A stretch of 64,000 nt of DNA, from assembly GCA_910585435.1 (NCBI GenBank), contig CAJUEJ010000001.1:157565-221564 (forward strand), in the 5' to 3' direction. This document shows positions 32,199 to 41,058 of this stretch, in pieces (position 1 is the stretch's first letter; each line of letters begins with the position of its first letter). The DNA is from an uncultured Hungatella sp. (lineage in GTDB: Bacteria > Bacillota > Clostridia > Lachnospirales > Lachnospiraceae). Made by a program: the position numbers and the translations under genes. The notes under the pieces are model-generated. The model was not told where the DNA came from, did no database searches, and worked only from the letters and a program-made list of their open reading frames with translations.

Positions 32199-33338
32199 AT
32201 GAGAAGAAAAATAAGAATTGCAGCAGCTGTGCTTGCGGTTATGACCCTGGCAGCAGGATGTGGACAAGGTAAGGGAGCAGAGACTTCCACTACAACCAAG
32301 GCGGCAGAGACCACCAAAGCAGAGACAGCGGCGGAGACGAAAGCAGAGACAGAAGCCCAGACAGAAGCTGAAACTGAAACGGAGGCAGAGACGGAAGCCA
32401 AGGCAGAAGCGGCAGCAGGCGGTTACCGGACAGGCCTGGCAGTGGTGTCTTCCATGTCAAGCTCCAAGGATGCCGGGGATTCCAACGGAAATGCACAGGT
32501 GGATTCTGTGGCGGCAGCAGTGGTAATTGATGAAGAAGGCAAAATCGTAAGCTGCTATCTGGATACGGCTCAGAACAAGATGGGATTTACTTCCCAGGGA
32601 AAAGTAGAAATGACCGATGGGTTTAAGACCAAGAAAGAGCTGGGAGACGGGTATGGCATGAAGGCAGCTTCCGGTATCGGAAAGGAATGGTTTGAGCAGG
32701 CCCAGGCTCTGGAGGAATATGTCATCGGAAAGACTGCCCAGGAAGTGGCAGGGATCGCCGTGGATGATTCCACAAAGCCTACGGATGTGGATCTTTTAGC
32801 AGGGGTTACCATCAAGATTGGCAGCTACCAGGAAGCGATCGTAGAAGCGATTAAGGACGCAAAGGCTCTGGGAACACAGCCGGGAGATAAGCTGGGCCTT
32901 GGCATTATCACCAATATGAACAAATCCAAGGATGCAGAGGCAGACAAGGAAGGACAGTGCCAGGCATACTCTACATATGTGGCGGTTACCACAGATGCAG
33001 ACGGAAAGATTACGGCAGCTATCATTGATTCCACCCAGGGAACCGTGAAGTTTGACGCAGAAGGCAAAATCACGTCAGATCTGGCTTCCGGCGTAAAGAC
33101 CAAAAGGCAACTGGGGGATGAGTATGGCATGAAAGCAGCTTCCGGAATCGGCAAAGAGTGGTTTGAGCAGGCTGCAGTTATGGAGTCCTACCTGATCGGA
33201 AAGGATGCCGGGGAAGTAGCAGGGATTGCTGTGGATGAAGACGGAAAAGGTACGGATCCGGATTTAGTGGCCGGGGTTACCATTTCCATCGACGGATATC
33301 AGACGGCGGCTGTAAAAGCCATAGAGAACGCAAAATAG
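32199..33338 (+). CDS. Lipoprotein with two tandem repeats of an uncharacterised domain
   Basis: This 379-residue exported lipoprotein of unknown function has the signal MRRKIRIAAAVLAVMTLAAGC (lipobox LAAGC), then a Thr/Ala/Glu/Lys linker of about 45 residues. Two copies of a domain of about 140 residues follow (about 73-225 and 228-379). Each copy has SKDA, then an Ala/Val-rich strand with ADGKI/EEGKI, KTKKELGD or KTKRQLGD, YGMKAASGIGKEWFEQA, VAGIAVD and LVAGVT or LLAGVT. The copies are clearly related but diverged. The gene is divergent from a two-component system, and its leader contains a strong stem (CCCCCTGCCC with GGGGCAGGAGGGG, about 32116-32157). A role in envelope sensing or redox (FMN-binding-like) chemistry has been guessed for similar proteins. 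I cannot confirm it. Confidence 0.8.
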   Translation: MRRKIRIAAAVLAVMTLAAGCGQGKGAETSTTTKAAETTKAETAAETKAETEAQTEAETETEAETEAKAEAAAGGYRTGLAVVSSMSSSKDAGDSNGNAQVDSVAAAVVIDEEGKIVSCYLDTAQNKMGFTSQGKVEMTDGFKTKKELGDGYGMKAASGIGKEWFEQAQALEEYVIGKTAQEVAGIAVDDSTKPTDVDLLAGVTIKIGSYQEAIVEAIKDAKALGTQPGDKLGLGIITNMNKSKDAEADKEGQCQAYSTYVAVTTDADGKITAAIIDSTQGTVKFDAEGKITSDLASGVKTKRQLGDEYGMKAASGIGKEWFEQAAVMESYLIGKDAGEVAGIAVDEDGKGTDPDLVAGVTISIDGYQTAAVKAIENAK

Positions 33339-33420
33339 AAGAATTTTTACAGAATTATCAGATACTTTAGTATAAAAATAGAAAAAGATAAATAATCTGA
33401 CAATTTACAAAAAAAAACTA

Positions 33421-33449
33421 TTTACAAACCGAAAAAAATGTAGTATTAT
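33421..33449 (+). promoter_or_regulatory. Promoter of gltBD
   Basis: TTTACA (33421-33426), 17 bases, TATTAT (33444-33449). It is preceded by an A/T-rich stretch that could serve as an UP element. Confidence 0.6.
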
Positions 33450-33500
33450 CTCTCCAGTAGCTGCTTTGTTACTGCAAAGCAACACAGGACAGAACAAGAA

Positions 33501-33549
33501 CATACTCCCGGAAGATTTCCTCAAGGATGAGGAAAATCCGGGAGTATTC
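33501..33549 (+). promoter_or_regulatory. Long leader hairpin before gltB (candidate attenuator)
   Basis: ATACTCCCGGA..ATTTCCTCA pairs with TGAGGAAAaTCCGGGAGTAT around AGGA, about 20 base pairs with small bulges. TCTGTTTT follows and the gltB ribosome binding site comes 20 bases later. A second small hairpin (GCTTTG/CAAAGC, 33464-33479) precedes it. This fits a conditional terminator or a processing site in the gltBD leader. Regulation is inferred. Confidence 0.55.
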
Positions 33550-33580
33550 TGTTTTAGAAAGCCGGAAAAGAGGAGAGATT

Positions 33581-36500
33581 ATGAAAGCAAACAGGCAAGA
33601 CTGGCCGGAAAGCCGGCAGAGCAGAATGAGCCGGGAAGAGAAAAAAGCCGGGGGAGGATTCTGCCAGGGACAGAAGACGACAGGCAGACAGAATCCGCCG
33701 GTGCCGGGACTTTATGATCCCAGGTTTGAGCATGACAACTGCGGCATCGGTGCGGTTGTGAATATCAAGGGTGTGAAAACCCACAGGACGGTGGAACAGG
33801 CCCTCCACATTGTGGAGAATCTGGAACACAGGGCAGGAAAAGACGGAGAAGGAAAGACTGGCGACGGTGTCGGTATTATGCTTCAGATCTCCCACAAGTT
33901 CTTCCAGAAGGTGACAAAGCCTCTGGGAATTGAGCTTGGGGAAGAGCGGGAGTATGGTATTGGCACCTTTTTCTTTCCCCAGGACATATTAGCCAGAAAC
34001 CAGGCTATGAAAATGTTTGAGATCATTGTAAGGAAGGAGGGGCTTACCTTCCTTGGATGGAGGGAGGTTCCCACCAGGCCGGAGCTCATCGGCGAAAAGG
34101 CGGTGGAGAAAATGCCCTGCATCCTTCAGGGGTTTGTGAAAAAGCCGGCACAGCTGAAAAAAGGGCTGGAATTTGACCGCCGCCTCTATGTGGTGCGGAG
34201 GGTGTTTGAACAGAGCAATGACAACACCTATGTGGTTTCATTAAGCAGCAGGACCATTGTGTATAAAGGAATGTTTCTGGTAAAGGAGCTGCGGAGATTT
34301 TTCCCGGATCTCCAGGATAAGGATTATGAATCCGCCCTGGCTACGGTTCATTCCCGCTTCAGCACCAACACCAACCCCAGCTGGATGAGAGCCCATCCCA
34401 ACCGGATCATTGTACACAACGGCGAGATCAATACCATCCGGGGAAATGTGGACAAAATGCTGGCCCGTGAGGAGACCATGGAGTCAGAGTTTTTCAAATC
34501 AGAGATGCACAAGGTTCTTCCCATCATCAACCAGGACGGTTCCGATTCCGCCATGCTTGACAATGCCCTGGAATTTATGATGATGAGCGGCATGGAGCTT
34601 CCCCTGGCGGTGATGATCATGATTCCCGCTCCCTGGAGCCACGACAAATCCATGCCCCAGGAGGTAAAGGATTTTTATCACTACTATTCCACCATGATGG
34701 AGCCGTGGGACGGCCCTGCATCCATTGTGTTCAGCGACGGGGATCTGCTGGGAGCCGTTCTGGACCGCAACGGCCTCAGACCCTCCAGATACTATATTAC
34801 GGATGACGGCTATGTGATTCTGGCCTCGGAGGTGGGAGCCATTGACACCCCCCAGAGCCATGTCATAAAAAAAGAACGCCTCCGTCCCGGGAAAATGCTT
34901 TTGGTGGATACGGTAAAGGGCAAGATTATCGGGGACGAGGAGCTGAAAATGGATTATGCCAGCCGGAAACCCTATGGTGAGTGGCTGGATTCCAACCTGG
35001 TGGAGCTGAAAGATTTAAGCATCCCCAATGTAGGGGTGCCTCAGCTGTCAGGAAAGCAAAGGGCCAGGCTTCAGAAAACCTACGGCTACACCTATGAGCA
35101 GTACAAAACCATGATTCTCCCAATGGCCTTAAACGGCGGGGAGCCGGCGTCTGCCATGGGCTGCGACAGCCCTCTTGCAGTGCTTTCCAAGACCCACCAG
35201 CCTTTGTTTAATTATTTTAAACAGCTGTTTGCCCAGGTAACCAACCCGCCCATTGACTCTATCCGGGAGGAGATCGTCACCTCCACCACGGTGTATGTGG
35301 GGGAGGATGGAAATGTGCTGGAGGAAAAGGCGGAAAACTGCAAGATCCTGGAGGTAAATAACCCCATTCTTACCTGTACGGATCTGTTAAAAATCAAGAA
35401 CATGAAAAAGGAAGGCTTCAAGGTAGAAGTGATTCCCATTACCTACTATAAAAATACCTCCCTTGCCAAGGCCATTGACAGGCTGTTTCTGGAGGTGGAC
35501 AGAGCCCACAGGGCAGGGGCCAACATTATCATCCTGTCTGATCGGGACATCGACGAAAATCACGTGCCCATTCCGTCCCTGCTGGCAGTATCCGCCTTGC
35601 AGCAGCACCTGGTTACCACCAAGAAACGGACATCTGTAGCACTGATTCTGGAAAGCGGAGAGCCCAGAGAGGTCCATCATTTTGCCACACTTTTAGGCTA
35701 TGGGGCCTGTGCCATCAACCCCTACCTGGCTCACGAATCCATCAAATACCTGATTGAGACCGGGATGCTTGACAAGGATTACTATGCGGCGGTAGAAGAT
35801 TATAACCTTGCCGTGCTTCACGGCATTGTGAAGATTGCGTCGAAAATGGGAATTTCCACCATTCAGTCTTACCAGGGCTCCCAGATTTTTGAGGCCATCG
35901 GCATTTCCGTGGAAGTGATTGACAAATATTTTACCAACACGGTCAGCAGAGTAGGAGGAGTGACCCTTAAGGACATTGCAAATGATGTGGATATCCTTCA
36001 TTCGTCAGCCTTTGACCCCCTGGGGCTGGATGTGGACCTTACCCTGGACAGTGTAGGCAGCCACAAGATGAGAGCCGGGCAGGAGGAGCATCTGTACAAT
36101 CCTCTGACCATCCATCTGCTTCAGGAGGCGGCCAGAACCGGAGACTACGGGATTTTCAAGCAGTATTCCCATGCCTTAAACGAAGAGGGGCAGACCATAA
36201 ACTTAAGGAGTATCATCGATTTTAAATTTGACGAAAAAGGCGGGATTCCCATGGAACAGGTGGAAAGTGTGGAGTCCATTGTCAGACGGTTCAAGACCGG
36301 CGCCATGTCCTACGGTTCTATTTCCCAGGAGGCCCATGAGACGTTAGCCATTGCCATGAACCGGATTGGAGGCAAATCCAACAGTGGGGAAGGGGGAGAG
36401 AGCCTGGAGCGTTTATCCCCGGAGCCGGGAAAGGAAAACAAATGCTCTGCTATCAAGCAGGTGGCTTCCGGGCGGTTCGGCGTCACTTCCAGATACTTAG

Positions 36501-38224
36501 TCAGCGCCAAAGAGATTCAGATTAAGATGGCCCAGGGAGCAAAGCCTGGAGAGGGCGGACAGCTGCCAGGCAAAAAGGTATATCCCTGGGTAGCCAAAAC
36601 CAGACATTCCACCACAGGCGTGGGTCTGATTTCTCCGCCGCCTCACCACGATATCTACTCTATTGAGGATTTGGCCCAGTTGATTTACGATTTGAAGAAC
36701 TCCAACAGGGAGGCGCGGATTTCCGTAAAGCTGGTGTCAGAGGCAGGGGTGGGAACCGTGGCGGCGGGAGTTGCCAAGGCAGGAGCCCAGGTGATTTTAG
36801 TATCCTCCTTTGACGGCGGAACCGGTGCGGCGCCCAGGAATTCCATTTATAATGCAGGGCTTCCCTGGGAACTGGGAGTTGCGGAGGCACATCAGACTCT
36901 GATTATGAACGGACTGCGGGATAAGGTGATTCTGGAAACAGACGGGAAACTGATGACAGGCAGGGATGTGGCTATCGCCTGTATGCTGGGGGCAGAGGAA
37001 TTTGGATTCGCCACGGCGCCTCTTGTTACCATGGGCTGTGTCATGATGCGTGTCTGCAACCTGGACACCTGTCCGGTGGGAATCGCCACCCAGAATCCGG
37101 AGCTTCGGAAGCGGTTTAAAGGAAAGCCGGAGTACGTGGTGAATTTCATGCATTTTGTGGCCCAGGAGCTGAGGGAGTACATGGCAAAGCTGGGAATCCG
37201 CACAGTGGATGAGCTGGTAGGGCGGACGGACCTGCTGAAAAAGAAGGATAATCTTTCCTCCCCCCGGGCGGCCAGTGTGGATCTGACCAATATTTTAGGC
37301 AATCCCTATGTGGGAGTGAAGCTGGCCGGCTACAGCCAGAAACAGAATTTTGATTTTAAGCTGGAAGAGACCATGGATGAAAGCCTGCTTTTAAAACGGC
37401 TTAGGACAGCTCTGGCAAACGGGCAGAAGAAGAGCATCCAGGTGGATGTGTCCAATGTAAACAGAACCTTTGGAACCATCTTTGGTTCGGAGATCACCAG
37501 ACAGTATCCGGACGGTCTGGCGGAGGATACGTTTACCGTCAGCTGTCACGGAAGCGGCGGCCAAAGCTTCGGCGCGTTTATTCCCAAGGGCCTTACTCTG
37601 GAGCTGGTGGGGGACAGCAACGATTATTTTGGAAAGGGATTGTCCGGCGGCAAGCTTATTGTCTATCCGCCGGCGGGAGTAAAGTTTAAGGCCCAGGACA
37701 ACATTATTATCGGAAATGTAGCTCTGTACGGAGCCACCAGCGGCAAGGCGTTCATAAGCGGGGTGGCGGGAGAGCGGTTCTGTGTCCGCAATTCCGGCGC
37801 AACAGCGGTGGTGGAAGGCGTGGGAGATCACGGGTGCGAGTATATGACCGGAGGCCGGGTGGTGGTTTTAGGGCCTACGGGGAAGAATTTTGCGGCAGGC
37901 ATGAGCGGCGGAATCGCCTATGTGCTGGATGAGAAAAACGATTTGTATAAGCGGTTAAATAAGGAACTGGTTTCCGCTTTGGAGGTAACCAACAAATATG
38001 ATGTGCTGGAATTAAAGGAAATGATTCAGGAGCATGTGGCTTATACCGGGTCTTTAAGAGGAAAGGAAATCCTGGAGGATTTTGGGACGTATCTGCCTAA
38101 ATTTAAGAAGATTCTCCCTCATGATTACCGGCGGATGATGAATACCATCGTGCAGATGGAGGAAAAGGGACTGAGCAGCGAACAGGCACAGATTGAGGCG
38201 TTTTATGCCAACACCAGACAGTAA
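33581..38224 (+). CDS. gltB: Glutamate synthase, large (alpha) subunit
   Basis: GltB moves the amide nitrogen of glutamine onto 2-oxoglutarate to make two glutamates, the GS-GOGAT route of ammonia assimilation. The 1547-residue protein has an N-terminal propeptide of about 50 residues before the glutaminase domain, whose nucleophile Cys is in FEHDNCGIGAVV. It continues with a central domain, the FMN-binding synthase barrel (AKPGEGGQLPGKKV, LISPPPHHDIYSIEDL, DGGTGAAPRNS), the 3Fe-4S ligands in CVMMRVCNLDTCPVG, and the C-terminal beta-helix rich in Gly. The ATG at 33581 follows AGAGGAGAG. gltD follows after 14 bases. Length and domain order are normal for the bacterial NADPH enzyme. Confidence 0.97.
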   Translation: MKANRQDWPESRQSRMSREEKKAGGGFCQGQKTTGRQNPPVPGLYDPRFEHDNCGIGAVVNIKGVKTHRTVEQALHIVENLEHRAGKDGEGKTGDGVGIMLQISHKFFQKVTKPLGIELGEEREYGIGTFFFPQDILARNQAMKMFEIIVRKEGLTFLGWREVPTRPELIGEKAVEKMPCILQGFVKKPAQLKKGLEFDRRLYVVRRVFEQSNDNTYVVSLSSRTIVYKGMFLVKELRRFFPDLQDKDYESALATVHSRFSTNTNPSWMRAHPNRIIVHNGEINTIRGNVDKMLAREETMESEFFKSEMHKVLPIINQDGSDSAMLDNALEFMMMSGMELPLAVMIMIPAPWSHDKSMPQEVKDFYHYYSTMMEPWDGPASIVFSDGDLLGAVLDRNGLRPSRYYITDDGYVILASEVGAIDTPQSHVIKKERLRPGKMLLVDTVKGKIIGDEELKMDYASRKPYGEWLDSNLVELKDLSIPNVGVPQLSGKQRARLQKTYGYTYEQYKTMILPMALNGGEPASAMGCDSPLAVLSKTHQPLFNYFKQLFAQVTNPPIDSIREEIVTSTTVYVGEDGNVLEEKAENCKILEVNNPILTCTDLLKIKNMKKEGFKVEVIPITYYKNTSLAKAIDRLFLEVDRAHRAGANIIILSDRDIDENHVPIPSLLAVSALQQHLVTTKKRTSVALILESGEPREVHHFATLLGYGACAINPYLAHESIKYLIETGMLDKDYYAAVEDYNLAVLHGIVKIASKMGISTIQSYQGSQIFEAIGISVEVIDKYFTNTVSRVGGVTLKDIANDVDILHSSAFDPLGLDVDLTLDSVGSHKMRAGQEEHLYNPLTIHLLQEAARTGDYGIFKQYSHALNEEGQTINLRSIIDFKFDEKGGIPMEQVESVESIVRRFKTGAMSYGSISQEAHETLAIAMNRIGGKSNSGEGGESLERLSPEPGKENKCSAIKQVASGRFGVTSRYLVSAKEIQIKMAQGAKPGEGGQLPGKKVYPWVAKTRHSTTGVGLISPPPHHDIYSIEDLAQLIYDLKNSNREARISVKLVSEAGVGTVAAGVAKAGAQVILVSSFDGGTGAAPRNSIYNAGLPWELGVAEAHQTLIMNGLRDKVILETDGKLMTGRDVAIACMLGAEEFGFATAPLVTMGCVMMRVCNLDTCPVGIATQNPELRKRFKGKPEYVVNFMHFVAQELREYMAKLGIRTVDELVGRTDLLKKKDNLSSPRAASVDLTNILGNPYVGVKLAGYSQKQNFDFKLEETMDESLLLKRLRTALANGQKKSIQVDVSNVNRTFGTIFGSEITRQYPDGLAEDTFTVSCHGSGGQSFGAFIPKGLTLELVGDSNDYFGKGLSGGKLIVYPPAGVKFKAQDNIIIGNVALYGATSGKAFISGVAGERFCVRNSGATAVVEGVGDHGCEYMTGGRVVVLGPTGKNFAAGMSGGIAYVLDEKNDLYKRLNKELVSALEVTNKYDVLELKEMIQEHVAYTGSLRGKEILEDFGTYLPKFKKILPHDYRRMMNTIVQMEEKGLSSEQAQIEAFYANTRQ

Positions 38225-38238
38225 GGAGGACAGTGGAC

Positions 38239-39756
38239 ATGGGTAAGCCAACAGGATTTTTAGAGTATGAAAGAGTTACCGGAAAGGCAAAAAGCCCCAA
38301 GGACAGAATCAGGAATTTCTCTGAGTTCCACATCCCCTTAAGCGAGGCGGAACAGAAGAAGCAGGGGGCCCGGTGTATGGAGTGCGGCGTTCCCTTCTGC
38401 CAGTCGGGCATGATGATAAAGGGCATGGTATCCGGCTGCCCCTTAAACAATCTGATTCCGGAGTGGAATGATCTGGTGTACCACGGCAACTGGAAGCAGG
38501 CCTATAACCGGCTGAAAAGAACCAACAGTTTTCCGGAATTTACCTCCAGAGTCTGCCCGGCGCCCTGTGAGGCGGCCTGCACCTGCGGCCTCAACGGGGA
38601 TCCGGTCAGCATTCGGGAAAATGAACGGGCAGTCATTGAACAGGCTTATGCCTCCGGACAGGCGGGGGCCAGGCCGCCTAAAATCCGTACGGGAAAAAAG
38701 GTGGCGGTTATCGGTTCCGGACCGGCGGGGCTGGCGGCTGCGGACCAGCTGAATAAGAGAGGGCACAGCGTCACGGTGTTTGAGAGGGAAGACCGTATCG
38801 GCGGGCTTTTGATGTACGGAATTCCCAATATGAAGCTGGAAAAATGGGTTATTGACCGGAAGAGAAAGGTGATGGAGGAGGAGGGCGTCTCCTTTGTCAC
38901 CGGTGCGGATGTGGGAAAGGATTATAAGGCAGGTAAGGTTTTGAAGGAGTTTGACAGCGTGATTCTGTCCTGCGGCGCTTCCAACCCCCGGGATTTAAAG
39001 GTGCCGGGAAGAGAGGCGGAAGGGATTTATTTTGCCGTGGACTTTTTAAAATCCACCACCAGAAGCCTTCTGGCCGCTGAAACGGGGGGAGCAGATTTAA
39101 AAGCTTCTGTGCTGAAGGAGGGGACTTTTATTTCCGCAAAGGGAAAGCATGTGGTTGTTATCGGAGGCGGCGACACGGGAAATGACTGTGTGGGAACCGC
39201 TATACGCCACGGCTGCGCCTCTGTGACCCAGCTGGAGATGATGCCGAAACCGCCCAGGGAGAGGGCCGCAGACAACAGCTGGCCGGAGTGGCCAAGGGTG
39301 CTTAAGACGGATTATGGCCAGGAGGAGGCTATCACTGTGTTCGGCGCAGATCCCAGAATGTATCAGACCACGGTAAAGGAGTTTAAGAAAAATAAGGACG
39401 GGAAGGTCTCAAGCGCCGTGGTGGTCCATCTGGAGCCGAAAAAGGATGAGAAGACAGGAAGGGTGAATATGGTTCCTGTAGAAGGCAGCGAGAAGGAGAT
39501 TCCGGCGGATCTGGTGCTGATTGCGGCAGGGTTTCTGGGGAGTCAGAAGTATGTGGCGGATGCTTTTGGAGTGAAATTAAACGCAAGAACCAATGTAGCC
39601 ACGGAGGATGGAACTTACAGAACCAATGTGGAACATGTGTTTGCAGCCGGCGACATGCACCGGGGCCAGTCCCTGGTGGTGTGGGCCATCCGGGAAGGAA
39701 GGGAGGCTGCAAAAGAAGTAGACAGGGAATTGATGGGGTATACGAATCTGATGTAG
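38239..39756 (+). CDS. gltD: Glutamate synthase, small (beta) subunit
   Basis: GltD takes electrons from NAD(P)H via FAD and 4Fe-4S clusters and passes them to GltB. The 505-residue protein has N-terminal cluster-binding cysteines (CMECGVPFCQSG, CPLNN, CPAPCEAACTCG), the FAD motif AVIGSGPAGLAAADQLNKRG, the NAD(P) motif VVIGGGDTGNDCVGTA, and a C-terminal FAD contact in VFAAGDMHRGQSLVVWAI. The start is the ATG at 38239, nine bases after AAGGAGG. The in-frame GTG at 38233 is too close to that site. It is cotranscribed with gltB. MGKPTGFLEYER is the usual start of the family, supporting the choice. Confidence 0.97.
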   Translation: MGKPTGFLEYERVTGKAKSPKDRIRNFSEFHIPLSEAEQKKQGARCMECGVPFCQSGMMIKGMVSGCPLNNLIPEWNDLVYHGNWKQAYNRLKRTNSFPEFTSRVCPAPCEAACTCGLNGDPVSIRENERAVIEQAYASGQAGARPPKIRTGKKVAVIGSGPAGLAAADQLNKRGHSVTVFEREDRIGGLLMYGIPNMKLEKWVIDRKRKVMEEEGVSFVTGADVGKDYKAGKVLKEFDSVILSCGASNPRDLKVPGREAEGIYFAVDFLKSTTRSLLAAETGGADLKASVLKEGTFISAKGKHVVVIGGGDTGNDCVGTAIRHGCASVTQLEMMPKPPRERAADNSWPEWPRVLKTDYGQEEAITVFGADPRMYQTTVKEFKKNKDGKVSSAVVVHLEPKKDEKTGRVNMVPVEGSEKEIPADLVLIAAGFLGSQKYVADAFGVKLNARTNVATEDGTYRTNVEHVFAAGDMHRGQSLVVWAIREGREAAKEVDRELMGYTNLM

Positions 39757-39843
39757 GGCATCCATTGCATCTGCGCTTTCTCTTGCCAACCTATGGGAAA
39801 TAGGCTATAGTAAAAGCAGAAAACCATGATGGGAAGGGATGAT

Positions 39844-41058
39844 ATGGTTCGTAAGCTGAGAGAGCAATGGATGAAGACTTCATTAAGGAAAAAATTGTGG
39901 GGGTTTGCGGTCATGCTGGCTCTTGTTATGGGGCTTTCCATGGGGTTTAACATAGTGGCAATGAACGTGGTGGTAAGGGATTTTAACCGGATTCTGGAGG
40001 ACAATTCCCGCTGCTGTGATTTTCAGGAAGCCCTGGAGCTGGAAATCAGGGACTTTGAAGGCTATATAAGGGAAGGCAGCCAGGCTGGCAGGGAAGCCTG
40101 TGAGGCATCCTGTGCCAGGACGGCGGCCTGCCTTTCTGCGCTGCCCTATGCCTATGAGCAGATTGGCAGCGAGCGCTATGCCAGAACATGGAACGTGATA
40201 AACAGCTATGAGAACTACAGCGCCAAGCGGGACAGGGTTCTCTCCATGGGCCGTGAGGAAGAAGGGTATATCTCAAGCCTTTATGATGTCTATGAGACTC
40301 AGAACTATCTCCAGTCCTACGCCAGAAGGCTTGTACAGGCCACGTTGGAGGAGGGCAACATCCATTATCTGGAAAAGCTGCCGGCAATCTATGGCATACG
40401 CCGGGGAGTGCTGGCCTTTTCTGCTTCCGGAACGGCAAAGCTGGAGGAGGCCTATACCACGGACCAGATGATAGCCAGTTTAAGCAACCTGTTCCGCTAT
40501 AACTTGAAAACCTCAGATCAGGTGGTGATGCTGGAGAGGGAGCTTAAAGTGGTGGAGGATTATCTGTTTATCCAGAAAATGCGGTTTGGAGAACGGGTTG
40601 CCTATGAATGCAGGACAGAAGTGGATCCGGAGGAAGTGATGATACCGGCTTTTACCCTGCAGCCGTTGGTGGAGAATGCCGTGATTCACGGGATTTCCAG
40701 GAAAGAGCAGGGGGGCCGTATTTTTCTCAGAGTCTGGCAGAAGGAAGCGTATGTCATTGTCTCTGTGGCCGATACAGGGGTGGGCATGGCAAAGGAACGG
40801 TATGAGGAGCTTTGCCGGAACCTGGAGGAAAGCCGGAGAAAGGGAAAACGGACGTCAAAAACAGGAATCGGTTTGGGAAATATCTATAAGCGGGTATACA
40901 CCATGTATAAAAACGGACATGTGAAGATATACAGTACGGAACAGAAAGGGTGCGTGGTTCAGATGTGGATTCCCCTGGAAAGGCCGGACGGGACGGATGA
41001 ATGGCTGTGGAGCGAAGGATTAGGAGGCGGGGCGGATGGTTCGGATACTGATAGCTGA
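39844..41058 (+). CDS. LytS/YesM-type sensor kinase lacking the phosphoacceptor-histidine segment
   Basis: This 404-residue protein has a membrane helix at about 18-42 (FAVMLALVMGLSMGFNIVAM), a helical extracellular region of about 150 residues, and a His_kinase/HATPase part. The latter includes SLSNLFRYNLKTSDQV, LERELKVVEDYLFIQKMRFG, the N-box LQPLVENAVIHGI, and the G-boxes VADTGVGM and TGIGLGNIYKRV. The second membrane helix, HAMP and the motif PHFLYNTL with the phosphorylated His are missing. The frame passes directly from GVLAFSASGTAKLEE to AYTTDQMIASLSN, as after an in-frame deletion of 100-150 residues. The start follows GGAAGGG. The response regulator gene overlaps its end by 23 bases. 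ATP may still bind, but normal autophosphorylation should be impossible. Confidence 0.85.
   Translation: MVRKLREQWMKTSLRKKLWGFAVMLALVMGLSMGFNIVAMNVVVRDFNRILEDNSRCCDFQEALELEIRDFEGYIREGSQAGREACEASCARTAACLSALPYAYEQIGSERYARTWNVINSYENYSAKRDRVLSMGREEEGYISSLYDVYETQNYLQSYARRLVQATLEEGNIHYLEKLPAIYGIRRGVLAFSASGTAKLEEAYTTDQMIASLSNLFRYNLKTSDQVVMLERELKVVEDYLFIQKMRFGERVAYECRTEVDPEEVMIPAFTLQPLVENAVIHGISRKEQGGRIFLRVWQKEAYVIVSVADTGVGMAKERYEELCRNLEESRRKGKRTSKTGIGLGNIYKRVYTMYKNGHVKIYSTEQKGCVVQMWIPLERPDGTDEWLWSEGLGGGADGSDTDS

Noticed and set aside
32199..32420. Internal repeat of the lipoprotein linker considered as a separate mobile repeat
   Set aside because: It is the codon-level repetition of a Thr/Ala/Glu/Lys linker, also seen in the TRAP and ABC binding lipoproteins of this window.
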